Shown here: piece by piece, positions 1 to 6,052 of the stretch
How the letters are laid out: every line of letters starts with the position of its first letter
Position numbering within the stretch: the first letter of the stretch is position 1
NCBI GenBank assembly: GCA_037147235.1
Contig: JBAWVO010000266.1
Span: 1-8,942, forward strand
DNA from: JANXQG01 sp037147235
GTDB lineage: Bacteria > Planctomycetota > Planctomycetia > Pirellulales > Thermoguttaceae
Direction: 5' to 3'
Length of the DNA stretch: 8,942 nucleotides
Made by a program: the position numbers and the translations under genes
The notes under the pieces: model-generated
Told to the model about the DNA's origin: nothing
Databases searched by the model: none
Seen by the model: the letters and a program-made list of their open reading frames with translations, nothing else

Positions 1-263
1 TCCACTTCGCTGAGCCCATCCTGAATAAGGGCCTTGAGAGTATCTTCCGCCGAGTTGACGCCACCGCGGTAGCTGTAGGTAATGCACCCGATGCGCACTC
101 CGTTGAAGACGGAGTTGGGCTTGCCTGACGCAGGAGCGGCCCCTCGTGGCGTATCCCCTCCCAGCACGCGCCCCGGCACGATGGCCCAGGCTGCAAGGGC
201 TGCCGCGCCGCCGAGAAATGCGCGCCGGGTTGTTGTTTCTTCGGTAATAATTCCTGTTTTCAT
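1..263 (-). CDS. Tat-exported sugar phosphate isomerase/epimerase-like protein (N-terminal part)
   Basis: The gene starts at the ATG at 263 and runs off the window start, so 87 codons are visible. The N-terminus has a twin-arginine signal: TTRRAFLGG at about residues 11-19, then an alanine-rich hydrophobic stretch, so the protein is probably exported folded. After a short linker comes a GVRIGCITYSYRG stretch and then AEDTLKALIQDGLSEVE-like sequence. This is the usual first strand and helix of secreted TIM-barrel xylose isomerase-like/AP endonuclease 2-type proteins that are abundant in planctomycetes. Such proteins are presumed to isomerise or epimerise sugars, but the metal-binding residues lie outside the window, so no substrate can be named. 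There is no strong Shine-Dalgarno site, only a GAG about 10 bases upstream. The gene lies 90 bp downstream of the radical SAM gene on the same strand and may be cotranscribed with it. Confidence 0.85.
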   Translation of the reverse strand, partial: MKTGIITEETTTRRAFLGGAAALAAWAIVPGRVLGGDTPRGAAPASGKPNSVFNGVRIGCITYSYRGGVNSAEDTLKALIQDGLSEV

Positions 264-353
264 AACTGAATTCTCAATGGTAATGGGAGGACAAAGAGGT
301 AGAATAACGGCCTTCTCGAAAGGGATCTTTTCAAGGGTGAACATTCAAATTGA

Positions 354-2045
354 TTAACAGCGTGTTCCGATCTCGAGGGTCAAATCCTCGTTCTTCTGCG
401 CGTCGTTTACTGCAAGCAGTTGACTCACGGGCTCACCGTCATATCGCCGTTGGAGGCTTTCGACCAACCGAGTACGCATTTCCATGAAATGCAGGTAGAT
501 GGTGGCTATCGCCGCAGCCAACGCGAAGCTGTTTGGCCCAAGTTTCCAACTCTGGCCGAGAAATCGCCAGAAATGCCTGCGCACATCGGGCTGAAGGCTC
601 ATGGTGACGGCTAGGCGGACGAACCCTTTAAGATCGGCCCAACTCTCGACCCAACCAGGCTTGTGCTTCGGAACGTGAGGGATCCTTGCTACCGCCTCGG
701 CCGCTCGCGCCATGAAGTTTTCCGGATCGTAAAGCGTGTCAATAATGCGAATCTGATCCTTCAAGATCGTCTTGCGGTCTCGCGTGGTCGTAAAATTCAG
801 TCCGCTTGCCGTCTGGTCCATGATTGAATCGGCACACTGAGCGGTGCGCATTTCAAAGGTTTGGTCGAGCCCGATCAGGTTGCCCGCAAGATCCATCAGT
901 CGGCCTTCCGCGGCCAATCGGCGCGTCAATTGTGCCAGGGGCGCGGCCGTGAGCAACGATACCATGGCCACCGGCAGCGCATTCTCTTTCGCGCAGGCAA
1001 GAATGGAATCGGCCGCGTTCTCCGCCTCGTTGTCGAATCCCAGGACAAATCCGGCGGTGACGAGCAATCCGTGTTCCTGGATGCGCTGGATTCGTTGCTG
1101 GATGGGACGGTGGGTGTTGATCGGCTTCTGCGTTGCAAGCAGTACCTTCTCGTCCGAAGACTCGACTCCCGTGAACACATAGCGGAAATCGACGGCTGCC
1201 ATCTGATCCATCAACTCGGGCTCTTCGGCCAGATTGAGCGATACCTCCGTGGAGAAGAAAAAGGGATAGTTGCGCCGCTTGCACCAATCGACCAGCACCG
1301 GCAACAACCGCTTTACGCTCGTCTTGTTGCCGATGAAATTGTCGTCCACGAAGTCTACCCACCCCCGGTAACCGAGATCAAAAAGGGCGTCGAGTTCTCG
1401 GCAGACCTGTTCAGGTGTTTTCGTGCGCGGCATGCGTCCGAAAAGCTCGGTGACCGTGCAAAACTCGCAGTGGTAGGGACAACCGCGAGAAGACTGAGTG
1501 CTTACGTAAAGGTAATCTTTCAGCCGGGCTAGGTCGTACCGCGGAATGGGCGATCCGGTGAGATCCGGCGCGCCACCGCCTTGAAAGACTCCTTCCGGAC
1601 TGCCTTGTTCCCATGCCTTCAGCCAGAGGGGGACGTTTGTCTCGGCTTCACCGAGCACGAGGGCATTGGCGTCTTGGTAGATCGTCGGCTGGCTCGTTGG
1701 GTCCGTTCCACCGACGACCACGAACTTGCCGTACTTCCGTGCCTTGCGAATAATATCCAGGATGCCGTCCTGTTGCGCGGTCATTCCACCCACGCAGATG
1801 ACGTCGGCACGCTGGATGTCGCGGTCCCTTAGTTTTTTCGTGTTAAGATCCGCAAGTTGAAAATGCCATTCCTGCGGCAAGATGGCGGCCAACGTGAGAA
1901 GGCCCAGGGGTAACCCCATGGTTTTCTCACCGCGGCACTCGCATACGCTGGTCCAATTCCAGAACGAGTTTTTGGGGAACTCGGGGGAGATTAGGAGACA
2001 GCGAAGAGGCGCATGAGGCGACCGCGGAATGGACGTATTTCGCAT
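354..2045 (-). CDS. B12-binding-type radical SAM protein, DUF4070-like C-terminus
   Basis: Predicted protein of 563 residues with three parts. Residues about 15-150 form a Rossmann-like cobalamin-binding-type domain, with a PLGLLTLAAILP segment at 46-57 and FVVVGGTDPT at 108-117. The radical SAM core follows, with the [4Fe-4S]-binding triad CPYHCEFC (Cys189, Cys193, Cys196), then DDNF at 234-237 and AGFVLGFD at 331-338. The C-terminal part (from about 420, including IDTLYDPENF) resembles DUF4070. Enzymes of this class cleave SAM to a 5'-deoxyadenosyl radical, and several B12-dependent relatives methylate unreactive carbons; the hopanoid methylases HpnP and HpnR are distant relatives. The N-terminal domain lacks an obvious DxHxxG motif, so cobalamin binding is uncertain. 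The substrate is unknown. The first ATG is used here, but no clear ribosome binding site supports it. The next methionine (residue 43) would cut into the B12-type domain. Confidence 0.9.
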   Translation of the reverse strand: MRNTSIPRSPHAPLRCLLISPEFPKNSFWNWTSVCECRGEKTMGLPLGLLTLAAILPQEWHFQLADLNTKKLRDRDIQRADVICVGGMTAQQDGILDIIRKARKYGKFVVVGGTDPTSQPTIYQDANALVLGEAETNVPLWLKAWEQGSPEGVFQGGGAPDLTGSPIPRYDLARLKDYLYVSTQSSRGCPYHCEFCTVTELFGRMPRTKTPEQVCRELDALFDLGYRGWVDFVDDNFIGNKTSVKRLLPVLVDWCKRRNYPFFFSTEVSLNLAEEPELMDQMAAVDFRYVFTGVESSDEKVLLATQKPINTHRPIQQRIQRIQEHGLLVTAGFVLGFDNEAENAADSILACAKENALPVAMVSLLTAAPLAQLTRRLAAEGRLMDLAGNLIGLDQTFEMRTAQCADSIMDQTASGLNFTTTRDRKTILKDQIRIIDTLYDPENFMARAAEAVARIPHVPKHKPGWVESWADLKGFVRLAVTMSLQPDVRRHFWRFLGQSWKLGPNSFALAAAIATIYLHFMEMRTRLVESLQRRYDGEPVSQLLAVNDAQKNEDLTLEIGTRC

Positions 2046-2069
2046 TCAAGTGGCTTTCTGAGGGCCGCC

Positions 2070-2086
2070 CGAGTGCGTCGCACTCG
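2070..2086. repeat. GC-rich perfect inverted repeat upstream of the radical SAM gene
   Basis: CGAGTGCG and CGCACTCG flank a single T, which would form a 7-bp stem with a GTC loop. Further pairing of CGG with CCG outside a 2-nt mismatch extends the stem. It sits 24 bp before the radical SAM start codon on the minus strand. No T-run follows on either strand, so it is not a classical terminator. It could be a leader hairpin affecting translation, or one of the dispersed GC-rich palindromes common in such genomes. Confidence 0.5.
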
Positions 2087-2193
2087 TCCGGCGATTCCCG
2101 CGATACATCCTGTTGGGCGTCAGGGCACGCAAGACCATAATAACAGGGGTGTTGGGCTTCTTTGCTTTTCCAGCCGGTATTTTCTCGTTTACG

Positions 2194-2220
2194 GTGAGTC
2201 TGGAACCGATCCAGTCTCAC
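2194..2220 (-). terminator. Hairpin downstream of the oxidoreductase gene, possible terminator
   Basis: Two 11-base arms (2194-2204 and 2210-2220) pair at 10 of 11 positions, with one central mismatch and a 5-nt loop. The hairpin lies 36 bp after the stop codon of the Gfo/Idh/MocA-like gene and about 150 bp before the radical SAM gene. No T-run follows on the minus strand, so intrinsic termination is uncertain. It might instead protect the mRNA 3' end or separate the two genes' expression. Confidence 0.4.
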
Positions 2221-2256
2221 ACAAACTGCCATTCTACCACATCGCCCTCCCCGTGA

Positions 2257-3279
2257 CTAGCAGGACGCTTCCAGCACGATCCTCCGCCCTTCTTGTTGGG
2301 ACCGCCGAGCCTGCTCCACAATCATCAGGGCCTTGTAAGAATCTTCCAGATCGTTGGTTTTTCGGACCAGACTGGTCACCGAGCGATGAAACTGCGTGAG
2401 AAGCAGCTCACCCACAGGCCGCTCACTTTCCAGCGACTCTTGGTGGCGGCCGGCCTCGTCGAACCAGACCAATGTGGCAGGAAGATCGACAAAAGCAATT
2501 CCCCGTTCGCAGGATACCTGTAGGGCCGGCAGGGGGCGATAGGTGATCGCTTCCTGCCAATGCGACGGAACATAGCGACCGCAGCTAATCTGGGCGACCG
2601 CCCCACTTCCAGGACATTTGGAATCCGAGAAGTCGAGACTCATCATCTGATAATCTTCTTCTCCTTGTTTGCAAGTACTGGGATGCATGATGCCCGAGAC
2701 CCCGGAGGCCTCGCAATCCACAACGTACCGGCACCAGTCGACCAGTTCGACAAGGGAACGGCTGCCCGGGGGGCGTGGCCAGCGATGCGTTGGCTGGTTG
2801 CCGGGCGTGTCGGCAACCGACCGCTGGTGGCAAAAGAGCAGTCGCGGATTGCCTAACTGTGTGGCAATCAGTTCCTTCAGCCGCAAAGTGGCCGGGGCAT
2901 AACGCCGCGGGAACTCGGCCATGAAAGCAATTCCCGCCTCTTCGACCCGGACTTTGATCTGGGCTGCGTCATCCACGCTGAGATCCATGCCGCTCGCGCA
3001 ATAGACGGCCTTACCCGCCTCACAAGCAGCCAGGACCGGCAAGGCACCGTACCATTGCGGGGCTAAAATTAGAACCACGTCCACATCCTCACGCTGGGTG
3101 AGTACGCGGAAGCCGTCGACTGCGGTGGCACCAAACTCGACCGCTACCTGATGCGCTCGATGCGCCACCTGGTCGCAGACGGCTCGCAGTTCAAACCGGT
3201 CAGAGAGCATCCGCAAGGCCGGAGCATGGCGATGATGCCAGGAATCACCCAGCCCAATTATACCTACGCGAAGTTTCAT
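2257..3279 (-). CDS. Gfo/Idh/MocA-family oxidoreductase-like protein lacking the catalytic EKP motif
   Basis: Predicted protein of 340 residues, a normal length for the family. The N-terminal Rossmann fold opens with GIIGLGDSW at 6-14 (GxxGxG dinucleotide-binding loop), followed by RAVCD at 32-36 and DVDVVLILAP at 65-74. In active family members the next strand carries an EKP motif whose lysine is catalytic. Here the aligned stretch is VYCASGM (92-98), so the lysine position appears to be Ser96. FPRRYAPATLRLKELI (123-138), LVDWCRY (179-185) and the rest match the C-terminal alpha/beta domain. It is probably cytoplasmic, as no signal peptide is seen. The start is well supported: GGAG lies 5 bases upstream of the ATG, at 3285-3288. 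It may bind NAD(P) and a sugar but be a weak dehydrogenase, use another residue, or be non-catalytic. It heads the minus-strand cluster that includes a sugar isomerase-like gene. Confidence 0.88.
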   Translation of the reverse strand: MKLRVGIIGLGDSWHHRHAPALRMLSDRFELRAVCDQVAHRAHQVAVEFGATAVDGFRVLTQREDVDVVLILAPQWYGALPVLAACEAGKAVYCASGMDLSVDDAAQIKVRVEEAGIAFMAEFPRRYAPATLRLKELIATQLGNPRLLFCHQRSVADTPGNQPTHRWPRPPGSRSLVELVDWCRYVVDCEASGVSGIMHPSTCKQGEEDYQMMSLDFSDSKCPGSGAVAQISCGRYVPSHWQEAITYRPLPALQVSCERGIAFVDLPATLVWFDEAGRHQESLESERPVGELLLTQFHRSVTSLVRKTNDLEDSYKALMIVEQARRSQQEGRRIVLEASC

Positions 3280-3309
3280 AGATTCTCCACGGCAATGTTA
3301 GGAGAACTG

Positions 3310-3323
3310 CCAAGTTCACTTGG
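3310..3323. repeat. Perfect palindrome bordering the 36-bp array
   Basis: CCAAGT and ACTTGG flank TC, giving a 6-bp stem. It sits 3 bp from the first unit of the tandem array and about 30 bp upstream of the oxidoreductase start codon. It could be an operator half-site pair for that gene or a border of the array. Neither role is shown. Confidence 0.4.
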
Positions 3324-3326
3324 TAG

Positions 3327-3434
3327 CACGGAATTTATTCCGTTATTTCGTTTTCTTAGTAACACGGAATTTATTCCGTTATTTCGTTTTTTTAGTAGCA
3401 CGGAATTTATTCCGTTATTCCGTTTTCTTCGGGT
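3327..3434. repeat. Three tandem 36-bp units, each with a CGGAAT/ATTCCG palindrome
   Basis: Units begin at 3327, 3363 and 3399 with an exact 36-bp period. Each opens CACGGAATTTATTCCG, in which CGGAAT and ATTCCG flank TT, and continues TTATTTCGTTTT with an AGTA/G-type end. The first two units differ at only two positions; the third diverges towards its end. There are no unique spacers, so this is not CRISPR. The units are AT-rich against a GC-rich background. The array fills the region upstream of the oxidoreductase gene and probably lies in its promoter or leader. Because 36 is a multiple of three, frames through the array stay open and yield spurious repetitive peptides on both strands. Confidence 0.9.
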
Positions 3435-3458
3435 AAACGGAATAAAATCCGTTTTACG
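3435..3458. repeat. Larger ACGGAATAAA-type hairpin closing the array
   Basis: AAACGGA (3435-3441) and TCCGTTT (3448-3454) form a perfect 7-bp stem around ATAAAA. With one bulged base the stem extends to GTAAACGGA against TCCGTTTTAC. The right arm reads CGTAAAACGGAT on the minus strand, nearly identical to the copies at 5106-5121 and 8757-8770. It directly abuts the third tandem unit, so it looks like a related element or a fourth, rearranged unit. Confidence 0.75.
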
Positions 3459-3549
3459 TAGGGCTGCCTCAACCGGAATTTGCAATTTTCTTGACGGCAA
3501 TGCAACCGATCGTGATTATACCGGCGCAGTGCAGGAAAACTCAACCACC

Positions 3550-3567
3550 GTAGCACGGAAGTTTTTC
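3550..3567 (+). repeat. Degraded outlying copy of the 36-bp unit start
   Basis: This stretch opens GTAGCACGGAA, identical to the sequence at the first and third unit starts, then continues GTTTTTC where the unit has TTTATTC. That is 16 of 18 positions. The palindrome is destroyed, so it looks like a decayed copy about 115 bp beyond the array. Confidence 0.5.
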
Positions 3568-3648
3568 AGCCACCCGCCGAGATGCCGTATGGCAGAGGGG
3601 TAATGAAATTGCCTAAATTATTTTCACCCCAAAATCCCCGCAACCCCC

Positions 3649-3676
3649 TTGAACTCCCAGGTAGGTCGGTTAGACT
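3649..3676 (+). promoter_or_regulatory. Candidate sigma-70-type promoter for the thioredoxin-like gene
   Basis: TTGAAC (3649-3654) and TAGACT (3671-3676) are separated by 16 bp, resembling -35 and -10 boxes. The predicted transcript would start near 3683. The inverted pair GGTAGG (3660-3665) and CCTACC (3690-3695) brackets the -10 box. Identification is by consensus only, and planctomycete promoters are poorly defined. Confidence 0.35.
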
Positions 3677-3821
3677 ACAGGCTAATTATCCTACCGTAAA
3701 GAATCGTTGGGAAGATACGATTTCTACTTAGAACCTATCAGAAACATCCCTCTCCCGGAGGGGAGTTGATTCAGATTTCGTTTCCGGCTAGGTTCTCAAC
3801 CCATTAAAAAGGAGACGACTT

Positions 3822-4286
3822 GTGAACAGCCTTGTAATGATAGCACTATGCAGTTTCGCTGTTGGCGCACCGGATGGCGAAGACTACACGGAAGCCCATC
3901 AGGTGACCGCGAAGACCGGCAAGCCAATGCTGGTGATGGTCAGCACGGAGTGGTGTCCAGCGTGCCAAGTCATGAAAAGAAAAGTCATGCCGCAGATTCG
4001 CGAGCGAGGCATGCTTTCCCGAGTTGCCTTCGCCACCGTCAACCCAGACCAAGAAGGCGAATTGTCTCGTCAGTTGATCGGCAACGGGCCGATTCCCGAA
4101 TTGGTCATGTTTCGAAAGACCCCGCGCGGTTGGGTCCGTCGCGTGCTGGTGGGTGGTCAAAGCGTCGAGGCGGTCGAGCAGTTCATCAACCAGGGAATCG
4201 CTGCCGACGATGACTCGCCGAATACCACGGAAGCGACCGAGAAGACCAAGACGGCCGCCGATACCAAACCGGTCGAAAAGACCTAG
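3822..4286 (+). CDS. Exported thioredoxin-fold protein with WCPAC active site
   Basis: Predicted protein of 154 residues. It starts at GTG, chosen because AAAAAGGAG (3806-3814) ends 7 bases upstream. Residues 1-16 are hydrophobic and end SFAVGA-PDGE, a short signal peptide without a clear positive N-region. The thioredoxin fold follows: KPMLVMVSTEWCPACQVMK, with the redox pair Cys45 and Cys48, and IPELVMF with the conserved cis-proline at Pro92. The tail from about residue 127 is rich in Asp, Glu, Thr and Lys and is probably disordered. It would reduce or exchange disulfides outside the cytoplasm; the CPAC dipeptide does not settle whether it acts as reductant or oxidant. A partner reductase or DsbD-like protein is not in the window. 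It is followed 146 bp later by a gene for an anchored protein, possibly in the same transcript. Confidence 0.88.
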   Translation: MNSLVMIALCSFAVGAPDGEDYTEAHQVTAKTGKPMLVMVSTEWCPACQVMKRKVMPQIRERGMLSRVAFATVNPDQEGELSRQLIGNGPIPELVMFRKTPRGWVRRVLVGGQSVEAVEQFINQGIAADDDSPNTTEATEKTKTAADTKPVEKT

Positions 4287-4432
4287 AAGCAGACCCTGAC
4301 CCCGCCGAAGGTCTTCCAGTGAGGTCTGTATCGGACATGACGAGCGATCCCAACATTCGCATCCGGTAGTCTGTTCCATCCGGACCCATCGTGTAGCAAG
4401 CTTTCGCTCTTGTTGTGCCGATGCTCATCCTG

Positions 4433-5104
4433 ATGGTGAAGAAATATGCAATTCTGTTGCTGGGACTTGCGGTGACTGGAGCGGTTGCCGGGCCGATGGC
4501 CTACTTCCAGTTCTTCGACGGTGGCAAGACGACGTCTCAGGCGACGGCCGCCGAGCCGCAAGCAGGCGTGACGCGGATCGCGAGCCACGAAGCGGCTGCG
4601 GGGAGTGAAATCACGGCGAACCTAGCCGTTCCTGGAATACCGGGCACCGCGGCCGAACGGCGGTCGAGTGTGCGGGTGCAAGATGCCAACAGCGTTTTTG
4701 ATTTCCAAATCACGCCCGAATGGATCGTGGCCCACTGGCCGGCCGTATCGACGGGGCTGGCCCAACTTCAATTGGAAGGTTACCGCGTTCCGCTGGTCAC
4801 GGGCACGGCCCAGCACGATCTGGCCGGGTCTTTGACCTACTACTTCAATGCCGAGCAGAAGCTACAGCAGATCACCCTCATCGGCACGACGGGGGATCCG
4901 AGGCCGTTGATCGGGCTGCTGACCACTCGCTTTCATTTGGCTCGGCGACTGGTGAACGACCCGGGCTTGGTCGTTTACGAGGCGGTACACCAGAACAACC
5001 AACCAGCCAGTAGCCTGCGGATTCGCTTAGCACCGCTGGCCCAGCCCAACGACCTTTACCGGCGTTACGATATCGAGCTTTCCCTGACGCGGCCGATCGA
5101 ATAG
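4433..5104 (+). CDS. Single-pass anchored protein of unknown function (DUF6690-like)
   Basis: Predicted protein of 223 residues. MVKKYAILLLG opens a positively charged then hydrophobic segment (about 5-23) that anchors the protein or serves as a signal peptide. A Ala/Thr/Gln-rich linker covers about 30-80. A conserved-looking domain follows from about 88, with FDFQITPEWIVAHWP, GYRVPLVTGT, DLAGSLTYYFN and IGTTGDPRPLIGLL, and ends shortly before the stop. The pattern matches my memory of a planctomycete-restricted family, probably DUF6690, which I cannot verify here. No catalytic motif is visible. Upstream in-frame starts exist at GTG 4415 and ATG 4421. ATG 4433 was chosen because it gives the cleanest signal N-region, but no ribosome binding site decides between them. 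The gene ends 12 bp from the oppositely oriented cyclase gene. Confidence 0.8.
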   Translation: MVKKYAILLLGLAVTGAVAGPMAYFQFFDGGKTTSQATAAEPQAGVTRIASHEAAAGSEITANLAVPGIPGTAAERRSSVRVQDANSVFDFQITPEWIVAHWPAVSTGLAQLQLEGYRVPLVTGTAQHDLAGSLTYYFNAEQKLQQITLIGTTGDPRPLIGLLTTRFHLARRLVNDPGLVVYEAVHQNNQPASSLRIRLAPLAQPNDLYRRYDIELSLTRPIE

Positions 5105-5105
5105 T

Positions 5106-5121
5106 CGTATTCCGTTTTACG
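5106..5121. repeat. Dispersed ACGGAATA repeat copy at a convergent gene junction
   Basis: CGTATTCCGTTTTACG begins one base after the stop codon of the anchored-protein gene and contains the stop codon of the cyclase gene (TAA, 5117-5119, read on the minus strand). On the minus strand it reads CGTAAAACGGAATA, identical to 14 bases at 8757-8770 and close to the right arm of the hairpin at 3435-3458. CGTA and TACG at its ends are also complementary. It may act as a boundary or bidirectional 3' element, but no T-run or strong hairpin is seen. Confidence 0.65.
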
Positions 5122-6052
5122 AACCGGCAGGCAGCGGGCCGTCGTCGAGGTCGCGCCAGACCATGGGGCGCCGCGAATAGGGTTCGATCCGCAGCACGGT
5201 TTCGCCATTTTGGAATATACGGACGGTGCCGTTGCTCTGGCTGACCGTGATGGCCACGGCATTGGTGGCACGACTGATCGCGGCGGCCGCCCAGTGTCGG
5301 GCACCCAGCCCTTTGGAAAGGGTGACGTCGGCTGCCGAACAATCCAAGTAACGGCAGGTAGCCTCTACCGTGCCGTCGGGTGAGACGATGATCGCGCCGT
5401 CCATCTGGGCGATCTCTTTGATCCCTTCGCGAACACGGGGATCGTTGAGGTTTCGTTCCTTGCGACTGTAGCCCTTGACCGGGTCGAACCCAACCGAGCG
5501 GCTACAGGCGAGGACTTTCCGCGAATCGCCGACGACGAAGAGCGTTCCCACGGGCTTGCCTTCCCTGCCCTCGCGACCGATTTCCACGGCAAGATCGACC
5601 ACGATTTTCAGCGTGTCCAGCGGCACGCGGGTTTCCAGTTGGCGGAGGTCGCGACCGGTGAGGCGGTTGAGGTGTTCGTCAAGGTTGATCACGCTCAGAC
5701 TGTCGATCGAATCGGCGTCGAAGCTGCGGTAGAGGGCCACCACGGCGGATCCCGGGGCAAGGATATCGTCGGCCACGGCCTCCAGGACTGCCTGGGTCAG
5801 TTTTTCATAGACCGGATTATCCGGCATTTCGAGGCAAATCGGCTCCAGGCCGGCCTCTTTGGCCCCGGTGAGTTGCTCGGAAGTGTCGGCGGCGACCAGG
5901 ATTTTGGAGTTCTGGGCCATATTGCGCAGTCGCGGCCAGTCGGCCGTTCCCTCGAGGAGGAGCAAGATCGCATCGATCCCCGACGTCTCGGTCAATTGGA
6001 CGGCGAGCGAAAAGAGAGTTTTGAACTGCTCGGTCAGTCGCAGAGGTTGCAT
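5117..6052 (-). CDS. Diadenylate cyclase, DacZ-like (c-di-AMP synthase)
   Basis: Predicted protein of 311 residues with two domains. Residues 1-165 form an alpha/beta region (DAILLLLEG at 27-35, KILVAADTSEQ at 50-60, DDILAPGSAVVALY at 95-108) like the pyruvate-kinase-type N-terminal domain of archaeal DacZ. Residues about 167-295 form the DAC (DisA_N) domain that condenses two ATP into c-di-AMP: GTLFVVGD (169-176), the DGA motif at 218-220, GLGARHW at 248-254 and GTVRIF at 275-280. The usual RHR motif reads RHW here. There are no membrane segments, so it is cytosolic, unlike CdaA, and there is no DisA-type DNA-binding tail. The start at ATG 6052 matches the domain start. The frame stays open upstream to 6397 (ATG 6253 is an alternative), and no start has a clear ribosome binding site. 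It lies downstream of the HEAT lipoprotein gene on the same strand. Confidence 0.88.
   Translation of the reverse strand: MQPLRLTEQFKTLFSLAVQLTETSGIDAILLLLEGTADWPRLRNMAQNSKILVAADTSEQLTGAKEAGLEPICLEMPDNPVYEKLTQAVLEAVADDILAPGSAVVALYRSFDADSIDSLSVINLDEHLNRLTGRDLRQLETRVPLDTLKIVVDLAVEIGREGREGKPVGTLFVVGDSRKVLACSRSVGFDPVKGYSRKERNLNDPRVREGIKEIAQMDGAIIVSPDGTVEATCRYLDCSAADVTLSKGLGARHWAAAAISRATNAVAITVSQSNGTVRIFQNGETVLRIEPYSRRPMVWRDLDDGPLPAGS

Larger units (their letters stand above)
3459..3821. other. Non-coding region upstream of the thioredoxin-like gene
   Basis: No convincing gene is seen in this 363-bp stretch. It holds the degraded repeat copy at 3550-3567, a promoter-like site at 3649-3676, and a small hairpin CCCTC/GAGGG at 3748-3762 with a 5-nt loop and no T-run. 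It ends in the ribosome binding site AAAAAGGAG (3806-3814). If the promoter is correct, the thioredoxin-like gene has a leader of about 140 nt. Confidence 0.6.

Noticed and set aside
861..1532. 223-codon plus-strand open frame
   Set aside because: It lies wholly antisense to the radical SAM gene, which has clear motifs throughout. The peptide shows no recognisable domain.
1927..2232. Minus-strand 101-codon frame in the gap before the radical SAM gene
   Set aside because: It overlaps the radical SAM N-terminus in another frame, has no ribosome binding site or recognisable domain, and runs through two hairpins.
3327..3434. CRISPR array
   Set aside because: The 36-bp period is CRISPR-like, but the units abut directly with no unique spacers, and no cas gene is present.
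3151..3603. Open frames through the tandem array encoding repeated TEFIPLFRF (plus) or RKRNNGINSVLL (minus) peptides
   Set aside because: The frames stay open because 36 is a multiple of three and the unit lacks stops in those frames. The plus-strand frame overlaps the oxidoreductase gene, there is no ribosome binding site, and the peptides simply translate the repeat.
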